DNA from: Oscillospiraceae bacterium
Lineage (GTDB): Bacteria > Bacillota > Clostridia > Oscillospirales > Oscillospiraceae
Direction: 5' to 3'
NCBI GenBank assembly: GCA_017465625.1
Contig: JAFTVV010000030.1
Coordinates: 83,092-147,091, forward strand
Length of the DNA stretch: 64,000 bases
Shown: positions 41,753 through 50,439 of the stretch, piece after piece
How positions within the stretch are numbered: the first letter of the stretch is position 1
Layout of the letters: each line of letters starts with the position of its first letter
Notes under the pieces: generated by a model
Database searches by the model: none
Told to the model about the DNA's origin: nothing
The model's input: only the letters and a program-made list of their open reading frames with translations
Program-made: the position numbers and the translations under genes

Positions 41753-41827
41753 ATCTACTGCCCCCTTTTGTTATATTTTACCCTAACGAATGCAAAATAT
41801 GAACAGACGCAAAATCGATATGCGCGA

Positions 41828-41856
41828 TTGACAGAATGCAGAATATGATTTATAAT
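41828..41856 (+). promoter_or_regulatory. Consensus promoter of Cys-rich repeat protein gene
   Basis: TTGACA (41828-41833), 17-base spacer, TATAAT (41851-41856). A full sigma-A consensus about 45 bases before the start codon. Confidence 0.85.
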
Positions 41857-41900
41857 CTTAAATGGTAATCCACTATAATATTTTGAAAGGTAGACAGAAA

Positions 41901-43871
41901 ATGAAGAATATAACTAAGAAACTATGCGCAACTATGTTGTCGATCTGCTTGCTGGCTACGATTCTAATGTGTATACCCACAACAGCACACGCAGCAGGCG
42001 GAACCTATGGTAATCTGTCGTGGGATATCACCAATGGAACGCTTACGATCTCTGGATACGGTGATATGCCGGAAGGCTATTCCTCTGATTACCCTTGGTA
42101 CAATAAATCGTTCACAACGGTTGATATCCGAAGCGGTGTTACATCTATTGCACCTTATGCCTTTTTTTGTCACAGTATTAGTTGTATGTATATTCCCCTT
42201 AGTGTGAGAAATATTGGACATCGCGCAACCTATTTATCCGGCCAACCCGATATATACTATGCAGGCAGTTTGGAAGATAGAAAAGCCCTTTTGTCATGGG
42301 GTGAAATGAATCACGGTGTGGCACAAGGAACTTGGCACTATTCGTCTCATTCCCATCAGTGGACGTTAAAAAGCACAACCTCTGCTACCTGTACTGCCAA
42401 CGGTGCAAATACTTATTCCTGCCACTGTGGCAGCACAAGAACGGAGCAGCTTTCGGCACTGGGGCATAATTATTCCGGAAGTGTTTCGTATAATTGGACG
42501 CAGACGAACGGAAGCTATCGAGTTACAGCAAACAAATACTGTGTGAGAAATTGTGGTCAAAGCATTACAGAAACGGTCACTGCACAGCAAACAGAGATCA
42601 AGGCTGCTACCTGCACAGCAAGCGGGCAAATCCAATGCACCGCAACTTTTTCCAATTCTGCATTCTCTACACAAGTAAAAACTTTCTCCACGCCACCTAT
42701 CGGACATACCTATAAAGATACGGTAACTCCCCCGACCTGCACAGAAAAAGGCTTTACCACGCATACCTGCCATTGCGGTCATTCATATGTGGATTCCTAT
42801 GTGGATGCGCTGGGGCACAAGTGGAATAACGGCGTTATTACAACACAACCTACCTGTACGCAGAAAGGTGTAAAGACCTATACCTGCACAACATGCAGTT
42901 CTACAAAAACGGAACCTGTCGATCCTGCTGGACACACCTACAAGGATGCGGTCACTGCCCCTACCTGCACGGAGAAAGGCTTTACCACCCACACCTGCCA
43001 TTGCGGTCACTCGTATGTGGATTCCTATGTGGATGCGTTGGGGCACAAGTGGAATTCCGGCGCTGTTACAAAGCAGCCTACCTGTAAGGAAGAGGGCATT
43101 AAAACCTATACCTGCTTAGTATGCAGCGAAACCAAAACAGAAACCATTGAGAAACTTAAAATCCATACATACGACAATGACTGCGATGCAATCTGCAATG
43201 TCTGTAATGCAAGCAGACCCATTACACATCAATATAACAGCAATAGATATAATGATGAAGTATCCTGCTGGTACGAATGTACTGTTTGTGGCGAAAAGAA
43301 GGATGTGATGGCACACATTCCCGGTGCAGAAGCAACGGAAACAATGCCACAAGTGTGTACAAACTGTGGTTACATTATAAAGCCTGCAACCGGACATATT
43401 ACGCATAAGTATGAAGCCAAATGGATAACGGATAAAAACGCACATTGGCATTGTTGCTCCGGTTGTGAGGAGAAGGACAGTTATGCCGATCACGACTTTG
43501 AGAATGCCTGCGACAAGGACTGCTCCGTCTGCGGCTATACCCGTGAGACTGAGCACAAGTTCTCTGAAGCTTGGACCACGGATGCAAACAACCACTGGCA
43601 CGAGTGCACCGGCTGCGGCCTGAAGCAGGATGAAGCGGCACACGAGCCCGGTCCGGAGGCAACGGATGCTACTGCTCAGACCTGTACCATCTGTGGCTAT
43701 GAAATTGCCCCTGCCTTGGGTGAGCTGGCAACAGAAGCACCTACCACTAATGAAGAGGTATCGGCTGCCGACAATGGCGCTGATTTCCTTTGGTGGATCG
43801 TGCTTGCCGTTGTTGCTGTTTTGGGTATTGGCGCAATTGTAGTTGTAGCGATTAAGAAGAAAAAGGGTTAA
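41901..43871 (+). CDS. Secreted Cys-rich repeat surface protein with C-terminal membrane anchor
   Basis: A 656-residue exported protein. The signal peptide ends near TTAHAAGG (about residue 33). A short region (about residues 35-150) looks like leucine-rich BspA-type repeats (TLTISGYGDMP, VTSIAPYAFF). Many CxxC-bearing repeats follow, of the type GH-Y-PTCTEKG-TTHTCHCGHSY, common in gut Firmicute surface proteins. Two units of 76 residues (228 bp) are nearly identical, starting at 42702 and 42930. The chain ends with FLWWIVLAVVAVLGIGAIVVV and KKKKG, a membrane stop. The ATG at 41901 has AAAGG upstream. It lies opposite an XRE regulator. Function may be adhesion or zinc binding; not shown. Confidence 0.82.
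   Translation: MKNITKKLCATMLSICLLATILMCIPTTAHAAGGTYGNLSWDITNGTLTISGYGDMPEGYSSDYPWYNKSFTTVDIRSGVTSIAPYAFFCHSISCMYIPLSVRNIGHRATYLSGQPDIYYAGSLEDRKALLSWGEMNHGVAQGTWHYSSHSHQWTLKSTTSATCTANGANTYSCHCGSTRTEQLSALGHNYSGSVSYNWTQTNGSYRVTANKYCVRNCGQSITETVTAQQTEIKAATCTASGQIQCTATFSNSAFSTQVKTFSTPPIGHTYKDTVTPPTCTEKGFTTHTCHCGHSYVDSYVDALGHKWNNGVITTQPTCTQKGVKTYTCTTCSSTKTEPVDPAGHTYKDAVTAPTCTEKGFTTHTCHCGHSYVDSYVDALGHKWNSGAVTKQPTCKEEGIKTYTCLVCSETKTETIEKLKIHTYDNDCDAICNVCNASRPITHQYNSNRYNDEVSCWYECTVCGEKKDVMAHIPGAEATETMPQVCTNCGYIIKPATGHITHKYEAKWITDKNAHWHCCSGCEEKDSYADHDFENACDKDCSVCGYTRETEHKFSEAWTTDANNHWHECTGCGLKQDEAAHEPGPEATDATAQTCTICGYEIAPALGELATEAPTTNEEVSAADNGADFLWWIVLAVVAVLGIGAIVVVAIKKKKG
42702..43157 (+). repeat. Tandem 228-bp coding repeat
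   Basis: Two copies of a 76-codon unit begin GGACAYACCTAYAA at 42702 and 42930. They are nearly identical in protein and differ mostly at third codon positions, so selection maintains the repeated protein sequence. Confidence 0.75.
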
Positions 43872-43879
43872 TAAACGAA

Positions 43880-43916
43880 CGGAGGATCTCGTTTCTGAGA
43901 TCCTCCGAATTTTTTG
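43880..43916 (+). terminator. Terminator of repeat surface-protein gene
   Basis: 11-bp arms CGGAGGATCTC / GAGATCCTCCG with a 6-base loop, then AATTTTTT. Confidence 0.85.
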
Positions 43917-43937
43917 TGAGTCGTTGAGACTTATACG

Positions 43938-44807
43938 TTATACAGAAAGATATTCCCGGATGTATTGGGTGAAGTGGCGGACGCAGGGGGTGTTTTGGGC
44001 GGCTTCCGGCGTTGCCAGCGCAATGGTACGGGTCATCGGCTCCGACAGCTCCATCACTCTTACCTTGTCGGTTCTGCCCTTTAAAAGCAGCTCCGGCATA
44101 ATGCTGATGCCCAGTCCGTGCTCCACCATGGCGATGATGGCATAATCGTCCTTCGTTGTAAACTTGATATTGGGGCGAATACCGGCCTTTTCCATCACTC
44201 TGCGTGCATCGTGGTCTGAGCTTTCCAAAAGGCCGATAAACGGCTCTGTGGCCAGCGCTTCCAGAGGAAAACGATCTTTTGACGCTAAGGGGTGGTCGAT
44301 GGGCAGAACGGCCAGCAGCCGATCTTCCAAAAGGGGGATACAGGGATGCTCCTGAGGGGAGGGCAGGTTTACAAAGCCCAAGTCAATACTGCCGTTACTG
44401 AGCCATTGCTCCACATCGTAGTAATCTCCGTTGAGCAGACGGAACTCCACATTGGGATAAAGCTGCTGAAAACCCTTGATCATACCCGGCAGCCAGTGGA
44501 CAGCGACGCTGGTAAATGCACCGATGCGCACCGTACCGGCATTCAGCCCGTGGATGGCGGACACAATTTGATGCAATTGCTCCCGACTGTTCACAATGTT
44601 CTGAATGGCAGGCAAAACCTGTTCCCCGTCCGGCGTCAGCTGCACGCCGCTGCGCCGCCGAATCAGCAAGGGAAATCCAAACTCCTCCTCCATACCGCTG
44701 ATGGCGTGGCTGACCCCGGACTGGGTGTAATCCAGCTGCTCTGCGGCCCTTGTGACGCTTCCTAGCTCCACAACTTTTAAAAAAATTTCATATTTTGATA
44801 CAGACAT
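43938..44807 (-). CDS. LysR-family transcriptional regulator
   Basis: 289-residue regulator with an N-terminal winged helix-turn-helix (FLKVVELGSVTRAAEQL and TQSGVSHAI) and a C-terminal periplasmic-binding-like effector domain from about residue 90 (AGTVRIGAF, VDLGFVNLP). AGAGG lies 8 bases before the ATG at 44807, rather than the longer frame to 44858. It is divergent from the PutP-type symporter gene with overlapping -10 boxes, the classical LysR arrangement, so it probably controls that gene and itself in response to an amino acid or related solute. Confidence 0.92.
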   Translation of the reverse strand: MSVSKYEIFLKVVELGSVTRAAEQLDYTQSGVSHAISGMEEEFGFPLLIRRRSGVQLTPDGEQVLPAIQNIVNSREQLHQIVSAIHGLNAGTVRIGAFTSVAVHWLPGMIKGFQQLYPNVEFRLLNGDYYDVEQWLSNGSIDLGFVNLPSPQEHPCIPLLEDRLLAVLPIDHPLASKDRFPLEALATEPFIGLLESSDHDARRVMEKAGIRPNIKFTTKDDYAIIAMVEHGLGISIMPELLLKGRTDKVRVMELSEPMTRTIALATPEAAQNTPCVRHFTQYIREYLSV

Positions 44808-44819
44808 AGAAAAAACCTC

Positions 44820-44869
44820 TTGCATTTTTAAGATGTATATAGTATAATCCAAAAACAATATGAAGTCAA
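44820..44869. promoter_or_regulatory. Overlapping divergent promoters of lysR-type gene and putP
   Basis: Minus strand: TTGACT (44864-44869), 17 bases, TATACT (44841-44846). Plus strand: TTGCAT (44820-44825), 17 bases, TATAAT (44843-44848). The two -10 boxes share four bases, so the promoters exclude each other. Confidence 0.55.
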
Positions 44870-44929
44870 GTAATGTTAGACATTAATTTTCCTCATATTA
44901 AGAAAATGAATGAGAGAGAGGTTGTTGTT

Positions 44930-46381
44930 ATGAGAACGGCAGAAATGGTAGTATTTATCGTCTATTTCGTGTTTATGGTAGGAATTGGGCTGTACTTTTT
45001 CCTGCGCAGCAGAGGCGGCGGCGAGAAGGATTATTTCCTGGGCGGCCGCAATATGGGCCCCTGGGTCTCTGCACTGTCCGCCGGAGCATCGGATATGAGT
45101 GCATGGGTGCTGATGGGTCTGCCTGCATCGATTTATGCCGCCGGCATCGGTCAGGCGTGGATTGCCATTGGCCTGGCCATCGGCTACGCCATCAGCTGGC
45201 TTGCTTTTGCGCCCCGTCTGCGGAAGTATTCCATTGCCGCAAAGGACTCTATTACGATTCCTCAGTTTTTAACCAACCGCTTTTTGTCTAAAAGTAAGGC
45301 GTTGCAGTTGATTTGCGCTGCCATCTTTTTGGTGGCCTATACCATTTATGCCGCATCCAGCATCAAAGCTTGCGGCACACTGTTTAATACGGTCATGGGT
45401 CTGGATCCCACCATCGCCATGTACTTGGCGGCGGCCATCATCATTGCCTACACCTTTATGGGCGGCTACTCCGCTGTCTGCTGGACGGATTTCTTCCAGG
45501 GCATGCTGATGCTGGCGGCTCTGCTGATCGCACCGATTTTTGCCCTGTTTCTGATTCAGGGCGGTCAGGCGGCAGGCAGTGTCTCTCAGCTTCCGGAAAA
45601 CTACTGGAATCTGTTTGCCAACTGGAAAGATGTGGTCTCCGGCCTTGGCTGGGGTCTGGGCTACTTCGGTATGCCCCATATCATTGTGCGCTTTATGTCG
45701 GTAAAAACCGATAAGGACTTGCGCAAGGGCGCAAAAATCGGCATTGGCTGGAACGTTCTGATCGTTCTGTTCTCCGTGGCCGCCGGATGCATCGGCCATC
45801 TGCTCCTGGGCGAAATCAGCGACACTTCCACTGTATTTATTCAGATGGTACGTAAGATTTTCCCGGCTGTCATCAGCGGACTTTTGCTCGTTTCCATTTT
45901 GGCGGCCGCTATGAGCACCGCAGATTCTCAGCTGTTGGCGTCTGCTTCTGCTTTTGCCAGCGACGTATATAAGCCGGTGGTTCGCAAGGGAAAAGCGAAC
46001 GACAAGGAAATGCTGTGGGCCAGCCGTGTGGTGGTGCTGGTGATTGCCATCGTGGCGGTGCTCATTGCCTCCAATCCCGGCAGCGGCACGATTATGGGTC
46101 TGGTGGAAAATGCCTGGGGCGTCTTTGGTGCGGCCTTTGGACCGGTACTGATCCTAAGCCTGTTCTGGCGTCGTTTCACCTTCCAGGGTGCGGTCGTGGG
46201 CATCATTGTGGGTGCGCTGGCCGATATTGGGTGGCTTGTATGGCTGAAGAGCACGGGCATTTATGAGATTATCCCCGGTTTCCTGTTGGGTTTGGCTGCC
46301 GCAGTGGTGGCATCGCTGCTGTCTCCCAAGCCGGACGAAGAAGTTACCGCGTTGTTTGATGCTGTAGACAAAGTGCAGTAA
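44930..46381 (+). CDS. putP: Sodium:solute symporter, PutP-type
   Basis: Integral membrane sodium/proline-type symporter of the SSS family, 483 residues with about 13 hydrophobic segments. Family marks include GIGLYFFLRSRGGGEKDYFLGGR near the start and GASDMSAWVLMGLP (about residues 48-61), close to the sodium site in PutP. LAAAMSTADSQLLASASAFASD follows (about residues 325-345). The ATG at 44930 has GAGAGAGG 8 bases upstream; a longer frame starts at 44873 with no site. A strong terminator follows. Substrate proline is the likeliest from similarity, but other solutes are possible. Controlled probably by the divergent LysR protein. Confidence 0.9.
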   Translation: MRTAEMVVFIVYFVFMVGIGLYFFLRSRGGGEKDYFLGGRNMGPWVSALSAGASDMSAWVLMGLPASIYAAGIGQAWIAIGLAIGYAISWLAFAPRLRKYSIAAKDSITIPQFLTNRFLSKSKALQLICAAIFLVAYTIYAASSIKACGTLFNTVMGLDPTIAMYLAAAIIIAYTFMGGYSAVCWTDFFQGMLMLAALLIAPIFALFLIQGGQAAGSVSQLPENYWNLFANWKDVVSGLGWGLGYFGMPHIIVRFMSVKTDKDLRKGAKIGIGWNVLIVLFSVAAGCIGHLLLGEISDTSTVFIQMVRKIFPAVISGLLLVSILAAAMSTADSQLLASASAFASDVYKPVVRKGKANDKEMLWASRVVVLVIAIVAVLIASNPGSGTIMGLVENAWGVFGAAFGPVLILSLFWRRFTFQGAVVGIIVGALADIGWLVWLKSTGIYEIIPGFLLGLAAAVVASLLSPKPDEEVTALFDAVDKVQ

Positions 46382-46392
46382 GTGCATATTTC

Positions 46393-46426
46393 AATGAGGC
46401 TGTTTATCACAACAGCCTCATTTTTA
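46393..46426 (+). terminator. Terminator of putP
   Basis: 12-bp arms AATGAGGCTGTT / AACAGCCTCATT with a 6-base loop and a T-run. Confidence 0.85.
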
Positions 46427-46430
46427 TCTC

Positions 46431-46459
46431 TTTACTTCTCATAAAAAGTGTATTATAAT
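46431..46459 (+). promoter_or_regulatory. Promoter of nadE
   Basis: TTTACT (46431-46436), 17 bases, TATAAT (46454-46459), leaving a leader of about 80 bases before nadE. Confidence 0.55.
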
Positions 46460-46544
46460 GCACAATAGAATATAAAATAGCGGAAATATGGGAAAAAGAA
46501 GGGCGTTGCTTTTCTTGCTCCCTCCGGTACGTGGAGGAATCAAT

Positions 46545-48494
46545 ATGATGGATTTTATCCGCATTGCCTGCGCTGTGCCACCGGTAAAGGTGGCGAATCC
46601 CCAAGCAAACGCAGGAGATATTTGCAATTATATCGTCCGCGCTGATGAACAGGGCGTGGACGTGCTGACCTTTCCCGAATTGGCACTGACCGGCTATACC
46701 TGCGGAGATTTGTTTTTTCAAAAGACCCTACTGCAATCCGCAATGGAGGGGCTGAAAACCATTTTGGACTGCTCCCGGGCGCATCCTGCAGTAACGGTTG
46801 CGGTGGGCTTGCCGGTGCTGATCACCAATCAGATGTACAACTGCTGTGCCGTTTTGGGCGCAGGAACGCTGATGGGACTGGTGCCGAAAACCTACCTGCC
46901 AAACTACAGTGAATTTTATGAGCGTCGCTGGTTTTCCTCTTCCGAGGATTTACAGCAGAAGACGGTACTGCCGAGCGAGCTGGGATTGAACGGCACAGAG
47001 CCGATTCCCGTGGGACGCAACCTGCTCTTTACCATCGGTGAGGGTACGGTTTTGGGCGCGGAAATCTGTGAGGATTTGTGGACGGCTATGCCGCCTTCTA
47101 CCTTGATGACCTTAAACGGTGCAGACGTGATCGTCAACCTGTCCGCTTCCAATGAGACGGTGGGAAAACGCCGCCATCGTCGGGAACTGGTGCAGCACCA
47201 GTCTGCCTCCTGTCGCTGTATCTATACCTACTGCTCCGCAGGATATACAGAGTCCACCTCGGATTTGGTGTTCTCCGGTCACAGTATGATTGCCGCCGAC
47301 GGCAAGCTGCTTGCGGAAAATAAGGAGCAGGTGCAAACCGATTATATGTTGGTTCACGATGCGGATTTAGGCAAGATTCGTGCCCATCGTCGTCAGAATA
47401 AGAGCGTACGGGATGCGGTGTCGCTCTATAGCGGTGTGGAATCAATGGAACGGATTTACTGTCCCGGTGGAAAGCTGCGGGGCGACGGCAGTCTCTACAG
47501 TTATGAAAAATACCCCTTTATCCCTGCCGATCCGGAAAAACTACGGGATCGGTGCGGTGAGATTTTTGAACTTCAGTCCATGGGCTTGGCGCAGCGGCTG
47601 AAGGTGGTGGGCGGCAAGCTGGTGATCGGTGTCTCCGGCGGACTGGACTCCACCCTGGCACTGCTGGTTGCGGTGCGGACAATGCATCGTTTAGGAAGAT
47701 CCCTGACGGATATCCACGGCATTACAATGCCCTGCTTCGGCACGTCTGACCGCACTTATCACAATGCGGTGAACCTGATGAAAAAGCTGGGCATTACATG
47801 GAAAGAAATACCCATTAAGGATGCAGTCAGCCTCCATTTCAGAGACATCGGGCAAGACCCGAATCTGCATAACGCCACCTACGAAAACGCACAGGCACGG
47901 GAACGCACCCAAATCCTGATGGATTATGCCGGTGTAGTGGGCGGTCTGGTGGTGGGCACCGGTGACCTCAGCGAACTGGCGTTGGGCTGGTGTACCTACA
48001 ACGGTGACCATATGAGTATGTACAGTGTCAACTGCTCTGTGCCCAAGACCCTGATCTCCAAAATGATTGAAGTCCTTGCAGATTTGGAGGAATTTGCCTG
48101 CGTAAAGCAGGAGCTTTTGGACGTGGTGGCAACACCCATCAGTCCGGAGCTGCTGCCGCCGGATGCACAGGGGCAGATCCTTCAGCACACAGAGGATTTG
48201 GTTGGGCCGTACAGCCTCCACGATTTCTTCCTGTATCACATGATCTCCCACGGCTTTACGCCTGCAAAAATTTATTTTATGGCGTGCCGTGCTTTTGAAG
48301 GAGAATATGACGGTGCAACCATTAAAAAATGGCTGGCGACCTTCTACCGCCGCTTCTTTACCCAGCAGTTTAAACGCAACTGTCTGCCTGACGGTGTCAA
48401 GGTCGGCTCGGTTTGCCTCAGTCCCCGTGGGGACTGGCGTATGCCCAGTGATGCGGTGTCTGCGGCGTGGCTGCAGGAAGTTGAACGGCTTTAA
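46545..48494 (+). CDS. nadE: Glutamine-dependent NAD+ synthetase
   Basis: Makes NAD+ from deamido-NAD+ with ATP and glutamine, the last step of NAD synthesis. The 649-residue protein has an N-terminal nitrilase-type glutaminase domain with the Glu-Lys-Cys triad: FPELALTG (about residue 44), PKTYLPNY (about residue 114) and GAEICEDLW (about residue 174). The C-terminal synthetase domain has the PP-loop VSGGLDSTLAL (about residue 363) and GTGDLSELALGWCTYNGDH. The length is typical of the long form. GGAGG lies 7 bases before the ATG at 46545. A lipoprotein gene follows 43 bases later without an intervening terminator. Confidence 0.95.
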   Translation: MMDFIRIACAVPPVKVANPQANAGDICNYIVRADEQGVDVLTFPELALTGYTCGDLFFQKTLLQSAMEGLKTILDCSRAHPAVTVAVGLPVLITNQMYNCCAVLGAGTLMGLVPKTYLPNYSEFYERRWFSSSEDLQQKTVLPSELGLNGTEPIPVGRNLLFTIGEGTVLGAEICEDLWTAMPPSTLMTLNGADVIVNLSASNETVGKRRHRRELVQHQSASCRCIYTYCSAGYTESTSDLVFSGHSMIAADGKLLAENKEQVQTDYMLVHDADLGKIRAHRRQNKSVRDAVSLYSGVESMERIYCPGGKLRGDGSLYSYEKYPFIPADPEKLRDRCGEIFELQSMGLAQRLKVVGGKLVIGVSGGLDSTLALLVAVRTMHRLGRSLTDIHGITMPCFGTSDRTYHNAVNLMKKLGITWKEIPIKDAVSLHFRDIGQDPNLHNATYENAQARERTQILMDYAGVVGGLVVGTGDLSELALGWCTYNGDHMSMYSVNCSVPKTLISKMIEVLADLEEFACVKQELLDVVATPISPELLPPDAQGQILQHTEDLVGPYSLHDFFLYHMISHGFTPAKIYFMACRAFEGEYDGATIKKWLATFYRRFFTQQFKRNCLPDGVKVGSVCLSPRGDWRMPSDAVSAAWLQEVERL

Positions 48495-48537
48495 ACGGTA
48501 TACAATTCATAAAGATAAAGAAAGTGAAGACAGAAAA

Positions 48538-50070
48538 ATGAAAAAGAATATTGTGAAAGTAATTGCCTTTGTGCTGATGCTGTGTATGGTTTTGCCTATG
48601 GCGGCCTGCGGCGGTGGTGAGAAGGAGAATACCGCGCCCATCAATGAAAGTGCGCTGATCGATGCACTGCTGAATCAGGTGGAATACGATTCCGTGCTGG
48701 TAGAAGCAGAAAACGCAGGCAGAATGTTCCAGGATATGCCTGAGGGCGCAACCGTGACGGTGTATTCCGGTACCGGCTACTGCGCCGATGAAGTGGTGGT
48801 TGTAAAGCTTTTGAAGGAATCCGACAGTGAGCTGGCCATTAAGAGCATCAAATATCACATCCAGCAGATGCGGGATCAGTTTGCAAGCTACAATACTGCA
48901 GAACTGCCCAAGATTGACGGCGCTGTGATTTGGGACAGCGGCCTGCTGGTGATTGCATGTGTTACCAATGACCATGCAGCTGCAAAGGAATTGCTGAAAA
49001 ATCCGCCCCGTCTGACCGGGGATGCGCCCGATGATACAACGGTTACCACATTGCCCGGCACCACCGTACCCATGACGACTTTGCCGGTGACCACTGTGCC
49101 TCCTACCACTGCCCCCGGCAATCTGAACAGTGACGGCTATCCTGCCATTATCAGCGACGATACCAATGTGCGCACCTTCTCTGCCTGCTACGTGGTGGGC
49201 AATATGGCGTACGAAATGTACAGCTACAACAGCGGTGCTGCGGAGTATTATGCGGAACTGGTCAGCCACGTGGCAGATCAGCTGGCAGGGGAGGCTACCG
49301 TTTACAGCCTGATTATCCCCACTGCCATCGGCGTGGTATTTCCCGATAATCTGAAGGATCAGGTATACGATGCACAGATTCCTCAGGGTCAGAAAATTGA
49401 CGAAGTGTATGCAATGATGAGCGACAATGTGGTGGGCGTCAACTGCTTCGACAGACTGATGCAGCACCGGGATGAGTACCTGTATTTCCGTACCGACTGG
49501 CACTGGACAGGTACCGGCGCTTATTACGCCTACGAGCAATTCTGTGCCGACAAGGGCATTACGCCTTATACGATGGAGCAGCGCCAGTGCTCCGTGTTTG
49601 AGGGTTATCTGGGCGGTCTGTACACCCAAACTACAGGCGGTGATTCCGCACTGCGTCAGACACCGGATACCGTGTATGCCTATCACTGCTATAACGATGT
49701 GGATATGGTCTATACCACATCCGGCGGCAGCTCCTACAGCTGGCCTGTGATTATGGACGTCAGCGGCTATGATGCAACCGGCAAGTATCTGTGCTTTGCC
49801 GCAGGTGATCAGCCCTATGCCAAGTTTACCAATCCTGCCGTGACCGACGGCTCTGTGGCCATCGTGGTGAAGGAATCCTTTGGTAATGTGCTGATGTCTT
49901 ACGTGGCCGACCACTACAGCACTGTTTACGAGATCGATTACCGGCACTGGAATGGCGATCTGGTTTCCTTCGCAAGAGAGGTGGGGGCAACAGATATTCT
50001 GTTTGCCAACAACATCGGTATGGTCCGTTCCTCCTACCTGATCGGTATGATGGATAAGATCATCAACTGA
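48538..50070 (+). CDS. Lipoprotein with DUF4358-like and DHHW-like domains
   Basis: A 510-residue secreted lipoprotein (MKKNIVKVIAFVLMLCMVLP, lipobox MAAC). The N-terminal domain (about residues 45-155, VVVVKLLKESDSELAIKSIK) resembles DUF4358, a small clostridial lipoprotein family. After a Thr/Pro linker with repeated TTLPGTTVP-like units comes a domain (about residues 200-510) like the DHHW/AlgX-type SGNH proteins, with FRTDWHWTGTGAYYAYEQF at about residue 320; such proteins take part in acetylating surface polymers. The ribosome site is weak (AAGTGAAG). Possibly co-transcribed with nadE. The fusion is unusual. No MBOAT partner is nearby. Confidence 0.72.
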   Translation: MKKNIVKVIAFVLMLCMVLPMAACGGGEKENTAPINESALIDALLNQVEYDSVLVEAENAGRMFQDMPEGATVTVYSGTGYCADEVVVVKLLKESDSELAIKSIKYHIQQMRDQFASYNTAELPKIDGAVIWDSGLLVIACVTNDHAAAKELLKNPPRLTGDAPDDTTVTTLPGTTVPMTTLPVTTVPPTTAPGNLNSDGYPAIISDDTNVRTFSACYVVGNMAYEMYSYNSGAAEYYAELVSHVADQLAGEATVYSLIIPTAIGVVFPDNLKDQVYDAQIPQGQKIDEVYAMMSDNVVGVNCFDRLMQHRDEYLYFRTDWHWTGTGAYYAYEQFCADKGITPYTMEQRQCSVFEGYLGGLYTQTTGGDSALRQTPDTVYAYHCYNDVDMVYTTSGGSSYSWPVIMDVSGYDATGKYLCFAAGDQPYAKFTNPAVTDGSVAIVVKESFGNVLMSYVADHYSTVYEIDYRHWNGDLVSFAREVGATDILFANNIGMVRSSYLIGMMDKIIN

Positions 50071-50114
50071 GCATCAGAGATGTTTTGAAAGGCAAATCCT
50101 TTTGTACAATATAA

Positions 50115-50154
50115 AAAATGCCGCATCGGTTTTATTCCGGTGCGGCATTTTGTA
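50115..50154 (+). terminator. Terminator before rpoB
   Basis: 13-bp arms AATGCCGCATCGG / CCGGTGCGGCATT (one wobble pair) with TTTT after. It ends nadE-lipoprotein transcription. Confidence 0.8.
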
Positions 50155-50234
50155 TGCACTTTACGGGCAGGGGGGATGCCCTGAAAATAAAAAATCCGGG
50201 GACAGATCCCCGAAAAAATATTGTACAAAAATGA

Positions 50235-50263
50235 TTGACAAAATTTGTGAAGTATGATACAAT
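50235..50263 (+). promoter_or_regulatory. Promoter of rpoB-rpoC
   Basis: TTGACA (50235-50240), 17 bases, TACAAT (50258-50263). It leaves a leader of about 170 bases to rpoB. The leader (50270-50439) contains small palindromes such as GTTC-ttcg-GAAC and GGC-gaaa-GCC but no recognised regulatory element. Confidence 0.75.
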
Positions 50264-50439
50264 AACTTTCCATACTGTGATAGTATGCCATATTGCGCCT
50301 TATAACTTACACAGGCATCTTACCACAAGCGATGGCGATTGTCAAGTGTTCTTCGGAACAAACTAACAACCGAACCGTGCGTATCATTTTAATTTGTGCA
50401 TAACACATCATTCCGGCGAAAGCCGAAAGAAAGGCTGTG

